From Imbricaverruca yamaguchii (taxonomy: Eukaryota > Arthropoda > Thecostraca > Neoverrucidae): 64,000 bases of DNA. The notes under the pieces are model-generated. The model was not told the DNA's origin and ran no database searches. It saw only the letters and a list, made by a program, of their open reading frames with translations. The stretch spans positions 2,401,001 through 2,465,000 of the forward strand of contig JAOTOL010001635.1 of NCBI GenBank assembly GCA_034440575.1, given 5' to 3'. Of the stretch, positions 22,140-34,010 are shown one piece after another. The stretch's first letter is position 1, and each line of letters starts with the position of its first letter. A program made the position numbers and the translations under genes.

Positions 22140-22335
22140 AACATGCCGACTGCAGTCGGACGTAGGCCCGATGCTCTCCCCTACGTTGAGCCGCTGCCAG
22201 GACTCCAGCGACCGGTCGTCAGCTGGCAGTGGAATGTTCGTTCATGCCGACATACAGCCGACGTAGGGTGGATGTCGGGACGCTAGCGACTCGCTGTTGG
22301 CTGAACAGTGGAGTCGCTCATCCCGCCATCAAGCC
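22140..22335 (-). repeat. CGGCTG/CCGACA dispersed repeat family, copy 1
   Basis: The stretch TCATGCCGACATACAGCCGAC and its neighbours match, in reverse complement, the segment at 24255-24540 and that at 30405-30535. CAGCCGACA and GTCGGCTG words recur inside it at about 30-base spacing. Confidence 0.65.
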
Positions 22336-23400
22336 GACAATGAGCTAGATTTGGCGGAGATCCTGCCGAAAACCATGTCTATGTCTCTATCCGATCAACG
22401 TTCCCACGCTATCCGGCCGATTTCCATGCCATCCACCCGATGTTCCCCGCTGTTGAGCTGACGTTCCCCAGTGTTCAGCCGACGCTGAAAAGACTGCTGA
22501 AATAAAATTTGCTCGTGACTGCTTGGCAGGAAGTTCTGTAAGATTATGCAGCCGCTATTAATTGAAATATCAAAGCTGTGTGGGGAAACTGGAGGTAAAT
22601 GATGAAATCATTAACTTACATAAATTAACTAGGCCAGCTTTATCACTTCTCACACAATTCTCATGACGGCGCCGCAGAGGCCGCGAGCGCTCCGGTGTTA
22701 TTCTTTGGAGGTCCCAACTCGTTCTGTCTGTCGTGAAGTTAGATGCGAGAAAAGGTCAGGTCGTGATGTGCACGTGGGTGTATCAATTGTGTATGTGGTA
22801 CCGAAGCCAATCTGGAAGCCAGATTTCACTCCATTTTAAAGTATTTCAGTGGTAAATGTCCCATAACACTGATCAATTTTATATAAGACGATTGCGTCAC
22901 GATTGTCTTGTCGATTATGTTTTGCAGTGTTCTACAGTTTTAGTATCCATGCAATGTGTCGTCAATGAGCCTAAACTAACGCATAGACGATCATCCTGAC
23001 CTTTCCACAATTTGTTAAAATATTTCCCATAAATTTATGAACTATCTAACACTGAATTTACTCGAAGCTGTCAATCCCGCTCGTGTGAAATTTAGTCGGA
23101 TATGAATTAATCCGTTTTGTTTTTGTTGGTAATCACATTTAAATTCATGCTTCATATGTGCCACCCAGGTGAAGTTTGTGGAACGGAGAACCTAATGTCA
23201 ACGGAGAACGGACAACGGAACGGAGGAGCTGATATTAACATGGCCCCCACAATGCCATTGACAGAGTACCGGCCACAGATAATGCCTGTTTGAAAACAAT
23301 CGCGAGTGAGAACTTGAGGAGATGCTTAACCCGCGCCGTCTTTCCTGTAAAATCCTCCCACCACGTCTCGGGAAGGGGGCCGGTTGATGACCCCCCTCTA
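22336..23400. other. No gene recognised
   Basis: Unique-looking DNA. At 23321 TTAACCCGCGCCGTC is followed by GGGGGCCGGTTGATGACCCCCC, reminiscent of the ends of the TTAA element at 11376, but no right-hand end was found. Confidence 0.35.
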
Positions 23401-24122
23401 AAATCCAAATTAAGCATCGCACGATAACGAAAGAGGTGTCATCGGAAAGCGCTCGACGAGTAGTGTTCGGGTCCACCACCAAAAAAAATTCCCCAAAAGT
23501 GACGTCACCAGGGGGCTAGATTTTCACGACTTTTCACGACTTGCATTATGTTTTTTACTCAGTTCATTTTGGGACATATGGAAAACAAATTTTATTTGGA
23601 ATCAGAAAAGGACAGCGAAATCGACCAGGGCTATAATTTGTTTTGGCCCCCAAAGTATATTGTTTTTGAAATTTCAAAGTTTTTAGTTCAAGTTTTCTTT
23701 AATTTTCCTTCTCCAATGGGTAGAGCAGACCGAGAAATGTTGTTGGAAGTAAACTTGCACTAATACAAAATGCTTACTTTAGCCAGAATCCTGTGTTTCA
23801 ACTGCAATATGGTAAATACGCAAAATTTATATGTAGTCAGGAACGAAAAAACTATAAAAAATCAACTCGTACGTTTTGTTGCATCCGTAAAGATAAGCAA
23901 ACGCTGAAAGTTTCATTAAAATATCTGCTTCCGTTAAAGCGTGACGACGGGTTGAATTTTTTTTGGAGGTGACCTCACTTGACCTTTACTAACTCATTTA
24001 CCCTAGATGACCTGACCTAAAATTTTTGAATCAACGTGTCAAATTGATGTGGGAAAAGGTATGCCAAATTTGGGCGCGCTGCCGCGCGCCGTTCGACCGC
24101 TATCCGCGAAAAACCTGAGGGG
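23401..24122 (+). repeat. ~720-bp dispersed non-coding repeat, copy A
   Basis: This matches 61997-62730 in reverse complement over its full length: shared blocks include CGAGAAC/CGATAACGAAAGAGGTGTC, GCGCTCGACGAGTAG, a T-rich centre, GGAGGTGACCTCACTTGACC and GGAAAAGGTATGCCAAATTT. Neither copy has a shared open frame. It is probably a non-autonomous transposon or part of a larger non-coding one; ends are not defined. Confidence 0.85.
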
Positions 24123-24254
24123 GCGGTTGAAGACCCCCGAGACGGGACGGGGGTACGGCATCTGTGAATGACGGCTCTGATTGACTGATGACAAAATGCA
24201 TTTGTTCTGCCAGATAGTGATAAAATACAGTTGTTCTGAGAATCGGTTGCTGAG

Positions 24255-24540
24255 ATCAAGTGTATTCGTCGAGATCAAATGAACGTCGGCTGGATAGCGA
24301 GGGAACGTCGGTTGTATGTCGACATAGACGTACATACTCCTCAGCCGACAGTGGGCCGCGAGCGTCCCGACAGAGGCCCGACAGACGCCTCACGTCAGCT
24401 ACATGGCGGCTAGGTGTCGGCTGCACGTCGGCATGGGCGGACATTCAAATCTCCAGCCGACAGCGGGCCGCTAGTGTCCCGATAGTGGCCCGATGTAGGG
24501 TCGAGCATAGGACCGGTGTCGGGCCGCTGCCGGCATGCTC
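24255..24540 (+). repeat. CGGCTG/CCGACA dispersed repeat family, copy 2
   Basis: GGTGTCGGCTGCACGTCGGCATG and CAGCCGACAGCGGGCCGC recur here at 30-60 base spacing. It is parallel to 30405-30535 and inverted relative to 22140-22335. Confidence 0.7.
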
Positions 24541-26250
24541 ACTGGGGAGGGCGAGCCAGGCTTGGTGGTGTTAACGCTGCGCACATTTACCCTGCCGGGC
24601 AAGCACAGCGCCGCAGCCCGTGTGTGCAGCGGTGCAGCATCTACCCCTCGCCGTAGCCGCCGGCGAGTTACGACCTACGCGGGCGCACCGGAGCTCGGCT
24701 ACCTCGCGGCGCTTGGATCGCGGAACTGCAGACAGCCGTTACAGCCGCAGACAGTCAGAGTGTAACCCGCGCACTACCGTTCTGTCTCTCACGCGCGATG
24801 CATCACGCATATCTGTGCCTACGTGCAATACAAGCCGTATTCGGCATATACAAGTATGTGGTAACTTGCTGTCGTTAAAGTGTTGAGCGGACTCCTGACT
24901 CCACAGACACTCGCCACATTCTCAAATCATTGCACTTTATAATCAACGGGCACACCGCTCACACCATAGTTCAAGCACAGAGGAGCGCTGAAACGCAAAC
25001 GCTTCTAGACACACACACACACCTTCAACAACCAGCACTGCTCCTTCATGCTACCTCGTACACTAAACACCAGCCGTGGCTGCATATGTGCCTCATAGTC
25101 GGATAACCTACTACTCGACGATATCGCCACACTGCTTAACGCCACAACCCTCCTAGACGTCACAGCCACGGTATATCACATTAAACGGGAGGCACGTTCC
25201 ACACACTTCATAGTTGTGTTACTTAACCCACGGCATACTCAATTACACATACACATGCACGGCAATGCATACGAGGAACATCTCGTACCTGTACGGTGTG
25301 GCCGCTGTCTTCGCTATGATAATGGCGAACGCGTATACGCGTCGCCAACACCACGATGCAGCCAGTGTGCTGGTCGCCACACGGTATCCGACTGCACATC
25401 CGTATAGCGGAGCGCGGCCGACTGAGGACCCTGTGAGACCTTGCTGAGACAGGGACACCTCTCACCTCAACGCCCTACCGATCCTCGCCTCCACCACCAC
25501 TCCGGCTATCGACTGCATCACCCAGCGATCCTCGATTTCACAGCCCCACCGTTCCTCAACTCCATCGCTCATCACTCCTTCCCACGCCACCACTGACCAG
25601 GCATTCTCCTGCATCCCTCCACCGCGGATCCGGCTTCCTCCCACACCCTCCCCGCCGTGGAACCGGCCTCCTCTCACGCCTACCCCGCCGCGGACCCGGC
25701 TTCTTCCCACCTCAACCTTTCCTCAGATCGGTCAACGCCTGCCACTAGCCCACTTCTGGCACGGCCTCCCACATCCACCCCGCTCCATTCCATCCCAGCA
25801 CCCCTCAGATCCAGACCCGGTCTCCATCCGATCCCCCACCGGTACCCACCATCTCCACGGGACCTGGTCGTACCTCTTCGCCACACCCCGTTCAACCGGC
25901 CAGGGCCCTCCCTGTCACCCTGATGCCTTCCCACCATTTTCTCCACCGGTCCTGACCCCTGCTCCACCGATCCGATCGGCCCAAGCCAAGGCTTTGGCCC
26001 AAGGTCGCCACAGCATCTACACAAACCTACTACAAGTCCACGGCCACCCAGACCACCTAGACAAAAGTTGGCCTCCAGACCCAGACCACGGCCACAAGTC
26101 GGCCTCCACTCAAACCTCCCACAAATCCACTACTGTCTCCTGCCAGACCGATATCCACACAACCTCCTGCGCAACCCAAACCTACCGCAAAACCTTAGGC
26201 CGGCAGGGAGACCGAACTCAAATTTCTGTTGGTCTGTTTGAGTCGTGAGT
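24541..26250 (+). pseudogene. Decayed retrotransposon gag-like ORF1
   Basis: Three pieces in order look like a gag/ORF1 of a non-LTR element: a zinc-knuckle segment (25216-25407), a proline/serine-rich segment (25657-25923, same frame) and a segment rich in TQT/CQT words (about 26080-26200, another frame: STQT, SCQTD, CATQT). Stops and shifts separate them, so it is not translatable as one protein. No reverse transcriptase follows. The GC-rich start at 24541-24760 may be the element's 5' region. The element family cannot be fixed from this. Confidence 0.5.
25216..25407 (+). pseudogene. gag zinc-knuckle fragment
   Basis: The frame reads LVPVRCGRCLRYDNG and then PRCSQCAGRHTVSDC. The second unit, C-x2-C-x3-H-x4-C, is the spacing seen in knuckles of jockey-like retrotransposon gags, which bind the element RNA. 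The first unit keeps CGRC but has lost its downstream His/Cys pair. A TAG follows almost at once. Confidence 0.65.
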
Positions 26251-27099
26251 CGAATCAGATCTCAAGATCGATGAGTCACATGTGAATCGAATCAAAACAT
26301 TTGAGTCAGCACCGGTCTGCCCTCAGGAACGAAAAATTACACCAAATCAAGCAGGACATTTTGTGATTTTCACTACGAGAGATCATACAACTTCGATGAG
26401 ATTCGCGTACCAAAAGCAGCTCCTGTCTCATAGCATCTTTTGGTAGGAGCCCCCTTCAAGAAGAATACTGGCTACGCCCCTGGGTTCAGGCCTAAACAAT
26501 GCGAAAGAGGTCAGCAACAACTGATTCCTATTGCAGCCAAGAATGCCGTCATGAGTGTCTATTGCTGTGGCACGGTGTCGAAAACGATGTGTTGATAGCA
26601 CAATTACTGAGAATAACGTTCAATAAGTTTTATTGATCATGGCTTAGAATTTATGTCTGCAATTTCGGATGGTATCTTGCAACTTTTATCGGGTCCGTAT
26701 CACAAGTACCCAAAGTCATAAGTACCAAAATTCATAAGTTCCAAAGCTGCCAGATAACTTCTAGAATATCTGCGGGTAGGACGAATTCACAAGTACCCGG
26801 TGTCATAAGTTCCAAAAATAGTTCTGAATTCTACCGCTAGATGACAACGTAAGTATTATGCACCAGAGCTTACTTGCGTGCCGACAGATGGCAGGCCGCA
26901 TTTGCTGTGTGCTTCAAAAAGGCTACCAAATTCTTGAGCCGGGAAATTCTCAACAAATTATAGAGATTTTGTGTCTAGAAAAACCAAGTGTCCCCAAACA
27001 AAGGAATGCCGCTGGTTTAGTTCCAGCCTGCCGTAAATTCGTCAAAGTGACGACATATTCATATTCATATTCATTTCGCAAATTCGCCGAATATCTAAG
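26251..27099. other. Non-coding with a dispersed repeat at 26325-26480
   Basis: GAAAAATTACACCAAATCAAGCAGGACATTT through GGCTACGCCCCTG matches 48385-48535 (CCAAAAATTACACCAGATC ... TTGGCTGCGCCACTG). At 26700-26830 a short repeat CATAAGTACCAAA / CACAAGTACCC recurs every 16-20 bases. No gene is seen. Confidence 0.5.
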
Positions 27100-28380
27100 A
27101 AATACAGACTCTTCAGAATTCCTTCAAAATTGGTACACATGCAGTACTGGATGAACTGATCATCATGACTATAAAAGCTAAGCAGGGCGCCCTTAAACAG
27201 CTGAGATATTCCAGGTAAAACGTCTGGGTCATTCAGGTCGTGAACTCCTCATAATTCCTTCAAAATGGGCACAAATGTACTCTTGAATGCATTGATGACC
27301 ATGAGCATAAAACCTGAAGGGACGTTCATGAAAGCAAAATTATGTGTATCAAAACCTCTCCTGGAAAAATTATCCTGGACCAAGGCAGCGATTCAAAGCA
27401 CAAAGCTTTTCTTTTTTAACTTGCACGTCAAGTTAGATTGATATTCGATCCCTACATGTGGAACACCGTGGAAACGAGCATGCTGGTGGACCTCGGTACA
27501 CTGATTATCGTGAGCACAATCAAGAAGCCGCATTGCTGGTTGGTTATAGGTTTTACGACACATCGACCGTTGAGTCATGTAGCGTCGCCAATCTCTCACG
27601 CCGATTGGTCGCGGGCGAAGAGTAGTGACAGGTGAGACTCGAACCCACAACCTTTCGATTGTGAGACGAGTAACTTACCCCTAGGCCACTCGTCCCCAAG
27701 AAGAAGCCGCATTGCAAAACATCACTGGGATATTTATGGTCAAAGGTCAAAGGTCATCGAGATTTCCTTCGAAATTAGCAGATGGGTAGTACTCGATACA
27801 CTAATTACATGAGCATACAAGCTAAGAGGAGCATTCACGATCAGCTGAGATATGTAATGTCAATGGTTAGAGTTATTGTGGTTGGATTCTTCAGATTCCG
27901 TTAAAAATTGGTGGAATAGTCATAATTGATGCACGGATCATCATGAACACAAAGGCTAAGAGGGCCGTTCATAAACAGCTGAGCTATTCAAGATCAAAGG
28001 TCGAGATCATTGTGGTCGGACCACTGATATATATTGTTAATGGCACACATGTAGTCAAGGACTAACTGACGACCATGGGCATGAATGATAAAGCGGCGTT
28101 GCTAAACAGTCGAGCTATTCAGTGTCAAGGGTCAGGGTCAATGAGGTCGGACTATTAAGATTTTCTTCAAAGTTTGTACACGTGGAGTAATTGATGCACT
28201 GACCATCATCAGCATAAAATCTCAGAGGGCGGTGTCATTGGGGTGGGACTTCTTATAATTCATTCAAAATAGGCACACATTTATTCTAGGATGAACTAAC
28301 CCTCATGAGCATACAAGCCAAGATGGTCGTTCATAAACGGCTGGATTATTTGTGTCCAAACATTTCTGGGTGTGCATATG
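27100..28380 (+). repeat. ~135-bp tandem satellite, about eight monomers
   Basis: Each monomer carries TTCCTTCAAAATTGGCACA-like sequence, then GATGAACTGATCATCATGAG, AAAAGCTAAGAGGGC, TCATAAACAGCTGAG, and a block of GGTCA half-sites (for example AAAGGTCAAAGGTCATCGAG at 27741). The monomers are diverged. One is split by the SINE at 27537-27700. Confidence 0.85.
27537..27700 (-). mobile_element. tRNA-derived SINE, copy 2 (164 bp)
   Basis: On the minus strand: GGGGACGAGTGGCCTAGGGG, then TCTCACAATCGAAAGG, B box GGTTCGAGTCTC, a shared body, and an end GTCGTAAAACCTATAACC. It is bounded by a perfect 15-base target duplication AAGAAGCCGCATTGC (27522-27536 and 27701-27715). The insertion is inside a satellite monomer. 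Same family as 2104-2270. Confidence 0.92.
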
Positions 28381-28487
28381 TAGCGATTAATAGCACAAAA
28401 CGAATATCAATATGCACATCAAGCAACATTGAAATTTCATTTTTACAGGGGGAGCATCGTGAAAACTAGCATACTGGTAGGGTAAAC

Positions 28488-29545
28488 GGACAAATGTACG
28501 TAAAGCAAATGTATGCGTGACAGATGTCCATACTGAAATGTACCGAAGCAAATGTACGTAGGCATAGATGTACGTATGGTAATCGTTCGTCAGCGCATAT
28601 GTACGTATGACAAATGTAGTTAAGCGCAAATGTACGTATACGCAAATGTACGGAAGTGCAAAAGTGTGTATGATCTAATGTTCGGAGACGCAAATATACG
28701 TATGCATAACATGTTCGTAATTATACGCAAGCGCAAAAGTACAGATGGCAAATGTACGTATGCGCAAATGAACGCATGTACAAATGTACGCATGCGTAGA
28801 TGTACGCAAGCGCAAATGTACGGATGTGCAACTGTACGTATGCGTAAATGTACGTACGCACAGAAGTACGAATGAACAAAGGCACGTCAGAGCAAAAGTA
28901 CGTATACGCAAATGTGCGCATGCACAAATGTATGTATGCGCAGATGTACGTAAGCACAAATGTACCTAAGAGCAAATACAGACATGTGCAATTATGCGCA
29001 TGTCTAAATGTACGTAAGCGAAATGTACATAATCTCCAAAAGCACCTATGCGTAAAGGAGCGTATGTGCAAAGGTACATATGCGCAAATGTACGTAAGTG
29101 CAAATGTATGTAAGAATAAAGGCATATAAGAGCAAATGTACGTAAACGTACAAGTATGTAAACGCACATGTACGTAAAGTAAATGTATGTATAAACCAAT
29201 GCGCGTACAGTTACGCATACGTATCTTTACGTTTTCATACGTTTGGCTGGATACGTATGCCATGCGCACATTTGCGCTTTCGTTTTTTCACTTATGGACC
29301 TTTACCATGCGCATAATTGCTCTTGTGTACATCTGCCATTCATCTATTTCTCATGAGTATTTTTGCGCCTTCGTACATCTACACTTACGTTCATCTGCCT
29401 CATGTAAGTTTGCGCATACGTCCATATGTGCCTGTATGCATTTGCTCTGACATACTTTTGCGCTGACGCATATTCGCAAACACGCATACGTAAATTTGCG
29501 ATTACGTACTTCTGCGCATTCGTATTCTGCTCTGATATATAATTG
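28488..29545. repeat. 16-bp minisatellite that switches orientation at ~29200
   Basis: From 28488 to about 29196 the unit is close to TGTACGTATGCGCAAA, about 44 copies with 0-4 changes each. From about 29205 to 29545 the same unit runs in reverse complement (TTTGCGCATACGTACA-like). The whole is therefore a large imperfect palindrome. Because 16 is not a multiple of three and the unit lacks stops, long open frames appear on both strands; they are not genes. A degenerate stretch of the same family is at 40320-40510. Confidence 0.9.
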
Positions 29546-29655
29546 CGCATTATATATACATTGGAACGTAACGTGAAGAGTTACTGCCCAATTGGGGAAC
29601 GGGTGGCATATTCCCTTTTTAATTGAATATATGATGCTATTGTTTTTTGCGATCT

Positions 29656-30404
<749 letters not shown>

Positions 30405-30535
30405 CCCGCGGCGTGCCGCCCGACTGGACCAGTCTGCCGTCGGCTGGATGTCAGCTAGGTGTCGGCTGCATGTCGAAATTGGCGAGCATTCCACTCACCA
30501 GCTGACAGCGAGCCGCTGTCGGCATGTTTACTAGG
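30405..30535 (+). repeat. CGGCTG/CCGACA dispersed repeat family, copy 3
   Basis: CAGCTAGGTGTCGGCTGCATGTCG, CAGCTGACAGCGAGCCGC and GTCGGCATGTTTACT parallel the end of copy 2 (24400-24545), including the GGCATG(C/T)T(C/T)ACT terminus. The shared terminus suggests a real element end. Confidence 0.65.
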
Positions 30536-30539
30536 AATA

Positions 30540-30563
30540 TGTATATACATATATATCCACATG

Positions 30564-30648
<85 letters not shown>
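30540..30648. repeat. AC and (TA)n microsatellite
   Basis: An ACACAC run at about 30562-30582 continues into uninterrupted AT to 30648 and abuts the element at 30650. Confidence 0.97.
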
Positions 30649-30649
<1 letters not shown>

Positions 30650-30650
<1 letters not shown>

Positions 30651-31345
30651 CAGCGTATCATAACCTCCACAGTTCATAACCTCCACAGGTCACAACCTCC
30701 ACAAATTCAACACATCGCAGCGGTCGTAACCTCCACAGGTCATAACCTCCACAGGTCATAACCTCCACAAGTACGCAGCGGTCATAACCTCCACAGGTCG
30801 TAACCTCCACAAACCCGCAGCGGTCATAACCTCCACAGGTCGTAACCTCCACAACTCCGAAGCGGTCATAACCTCCACAGGTCATAACCTCCACAGGTCG
30901 TAATCCCCACAGGTTGCAACCTCCACAAGTACGAAGCGGTCATAACCTCCACAACTCAGCAGCGGTCGTAACCTCCACAGGTTGCAACCTCCACAGATTC
31001 AAGAACTTTTTTAATTTTCTAGAAGCATCACTTCAGATAGCTATCGCTAGGTAGCAGCACGGTCTACTTATTACACTAATGAGATTGAATGCTGAATCAT
31101 AGGTAACAATATTTCTCGCCAGATGGCAGGATGATACAATTGAGTACGTGGTCTTTGCGTGCAGCTGTCCTATTGTTCGAGAGCTCGGTAGCCCGCGCAT
31201 CGACGCGTGAGAAAGTAATGCGTTGCGCAGTGGCCGATGATCGTATAACATTCACACGATTTTCGCCTGCAATGCGTCGACGCGTGGGAAAATAATGCGA
31301 CACGCAGTGGCGGATGATGGCGAGACATTTGCATGCTATCCGTCT
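30650..31345 (+). mobile_element. Compound-array dispersed element, copy 1
   Basis: It starts GCGTATCATAACCTCCACA. Positions 30658-31005 are an array of 16-base units (GGTCATAACCTCCACA and variants) in groups of one to four, each group ended by a 10-base linker such as AGTACGCAGC or AACCCGCAGC. Then follows a unique part (AGATAGCTATCGCTAGGTAG at 31036) and two direct ~79-bp repeats (31195 and 31274). The copy at 43383-43993 is its reverse complement with the same unit order. No coding capacity. Confidence 0.8.
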
Positions 31346-31361
31346 GCAATATGCCATGCAA

Positions 31362-31406
31362 TGACCAGGCCATGAAATGCAACGATGCCTTTTCATGGCC
31401 TGGTCA
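31362..31406. other. 16-bp perfect hairpin
   Basis: TGACCAGGCCATGAAA and its exact reverse complement are separated by 13 bases. It may mark the end of the element at 30650-31345 or be an independent palindrome. Confidence 0.85.
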
Positions 31407-32283
31407 GGCGTAGGAACGTCCCCAAAAGTGAGTGGCCCAGGGTGAACAGCAGGGACGCATCAAGGAATTTCGCAAAATACCATGGTTGAGCACTTTTGGG
31501 TCGATAACCCGATAATTTTAATTGTAAACACACAACTTTTACCACTAGGATGGGGACCGCTAAAGAACATCCGTTGTTCACTGATGTTCATGGGGAGAAA
31601 GAATAGACCACCAGTCCAACTTATCCCGTAAACGAACATTTTGAAATGGCCAAAAGCTGCAGGGGGTCATTATGAGTTCACCGATCTATGCTTTTGCACA
31701 ATTCAGATTGTTGTTCATTGAGTTGAGTTTTTCCCCTTAGACATTCTTCACACGTTCATATTTTCATGGCATGTTACTTGAATGTGAAGGTGAGAAAGGG
31801 TTTGATTTGATTAAGATTGCCAGATATTGCCATACTTAGTACTTATTGGCCCACAGACGTTTCTAAGGCAGTGTTCACCTTACAAGTTTGCACTGGCTGC
31901 TAGTAAGAACGAAACCTACTTGCTGGCCGATGAAGAAATTATCATGATTATTGTTGGAGATGATGAGAAAAGGAAAGACGGGTGATCGCTGGTTGAAGGT
32001 GCTTTGATCCGGTTTGTGGGAGGCCATGATTTGCAAGCTGACAGAATGGGGAAAAGAAAAGCTCTATAAATAATAACATATGGTATTGTGTTCGTCCTCA
32101 GGGCCTCATCAGTCACCTCAAACATTTGTGCAGTGCACATCGTGCACTTTATAATATTTGTCACTTGAAAGGAAATGCTACAACTGCATCACGTAACACC
32201 CGGCTGAAGCGGAATGAAAGCGCATATGTTGAGGACCAACAAAACAGTGGAAAACAGCTGATAGGTGACAACACACGACACCT
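31407..32283. other. No gene recognised
   Basis: Unique-looking sequence with no supported exon. A small perfect hairpin AGTGCAC-ATC-GTGCACT lies at about 32134-32150. Confidence 0.35.
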
Positions 32284-32332
32284 CATAAAGTCATAACGTG
32301 TTCAGACTTAGGGCCGCAAGGGCCCATCCTGA
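32284..32332 (-). mobile_element. CR1 3'-end fragment
   Basis: CATAAAGT CATAACGT, then GTTCAGACTTAGGGCC and GCAAGGGCCCATC, matches the last ~50 bases of the CR1 at 14098-14160. Only the 3' end is recognisable: either an extreme 5' truncation or a decayed relative. Confidence 0.7.
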
Positions 32333-32479
32333 ATTCACTTCGATGACTCTCCTTCCCACGTTTTCTAGTGGCTAAGAAATCCGGATAACCGCTTAGCTTT
32401 GACGCACCTCATTTCTGATTAAATAACAACGCTTCCAGATTGGGTACCGAACTGAGAGTCCAGTTAGGTGTTCTTTTTA

Positions 32480-34010
32480 GCCTTTCCGATTTTCTTTGTC
32501 TTCGGATGTGTTTTAAGGCACCAGCAATTTTTTGCTTGGGGCTCGACACGTTGCGAGCAATTTATGCGATACCGGCTTTTTAAACAAAAGTAAAGTTTTG
32601 TTACTTATTTTTGTGTACCGACGATAATTTGTAAGCATCGGTGCGTTTTCGTGGGCCCCGCAGTGTTCATTTAGTGCACTGTCTTTTCATTCCTTTTCTA
32701 GAACCATGTCGATTTTTTAGGGACCTAGCCTGTTTTTGAGGCCCTATGCTGTATCAAACCCCGCTGTGCTTTGAGGGACCGTTGTGTCTTGATTTTTAGC
32801 TCCGGTGTGTATACTTAGAGCAGCAGAATGTCTTAAGGCAATGCCGTTTTATTCCAGACTCGGAAAGCTTTGAAGCGCTCGGTGCATTTTCGTACTCAAG
32901 TTATGCTCTTTGAGTCCCGCTGTGGTTTTTCCTCATGTTTGTGGGACTTCGGCACAATATTAAGGGCCCGGTATAATTTCTTTGGATCCGGTCTCGACGT
33001 TTCTGGCCCAGTGGCGTGGTTCCGGGAGAATCGGACGTCACTTTTCTGGGCTTGACAGTTTTTAGTGACTGATTCTGAATTATGTAAAGTCCCAGCCAAG
33101 GCCTGATTTTTCAGGCCCTCGGCGACATTTCTGTATTTTTATGTCCCGCCGGGATTTGTCGAGCTCCGGAATGATTTTCGGTGTCGTATGCGATTTGTTA
33201 AGGCATCTCGTAGTAGGTTTGGACTAAGGGGTTATTTTTCTGGTCGGAACATTTATTTTTCGGTACCTCCCTTTATTTTTTAGGGTTCTGGCTTGATTCT
33301 TGTCGGGTTGCGTTGCGACTTTGGGACCACGCTGTGCTTATTTGGGGACATCAAAGCCAATTTTTGTGAGCCCCGAGGGAATTATTGATGCCTCGGCCAG
33401 AAATACGCGACGACCGACGGGAATTTTAGGTCCCATGCGCGACATTTGGTGGTGGTGGTGTTGGCGCCAGTTCACAGGTCGCGTTGTGCTAATCCGACCC
33501 CAGGCCCAGACTAATTTTAACGTTCCCCGGCGCAAATGTTAGAGCCCGAAGCAAATTTTTTTGGTGTCCGCTGTATTTATTTAAAACCCTTAATTATGGG
33601 GGCCCGAAGCGAATGTATCTTGCCCTAGAACTTTTGTTGTGGACCCAGGCGCGATTCTTGGGTTCTTCGGAGCCCGCCTTGCTAGGACGGAGGGAGATTT
33701 TCCTCTTTAGCATGTCATTGCGGCTGCTCAACGAGTTTTTTTTCCAGCGGATGGCACCATTCAGAGTAGAAAGGCCCTCAAGATAATTTCCTTTCGTGAC
33801 CTCTTCTGAATTGTCCGGTACTCGGGTGAACTCGATAGAATCCCTTTGTGATTTATTGGGATCGACTTCTATTTTTGTAAGCCTCCTGCGCGATATTTGT
33901 GAGCCCCGGTGCGATTCTTCGGGCTCCTGGTGCATTTTTTCCGTGCTCCAACGCACTTCCTTCCGGGGCCCGACATCTGTTTGGGGTCTTTGACGCAATT
34001 TTTGTGCCAT
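32480..34010 (+). repeat. Decayed 21-bp minisatellite, ~70 units
   Basis: Around 33890-34010 the period is clear: successive 21-base units such as GCGATATTTGTGAGCCCCGG and GCGATTCTTCGGGCTCCTGG. The same GCGATTTTTG...GCCC pattern at 21-base spacing can be followed back to about 32480 with heavy divergence. Its 21-base period leaves frames open on both strands; none is a gene that I recognise. Confidence 0.75.

Noticed and set aside
28387..29550. Cys/Arg-rich proteins up to 182 residues
   Set aside because: They are frame translations of the 16-base array and change sequence with each frame.
30658..31005. CRISPR-like array (repeat plus variable 10-base linker)
   Set aside because: The linkers are variants of one sequence, the repeats are only 16 bases, and the setting is an animal genome with a second copy in the same order; no Cas genes.
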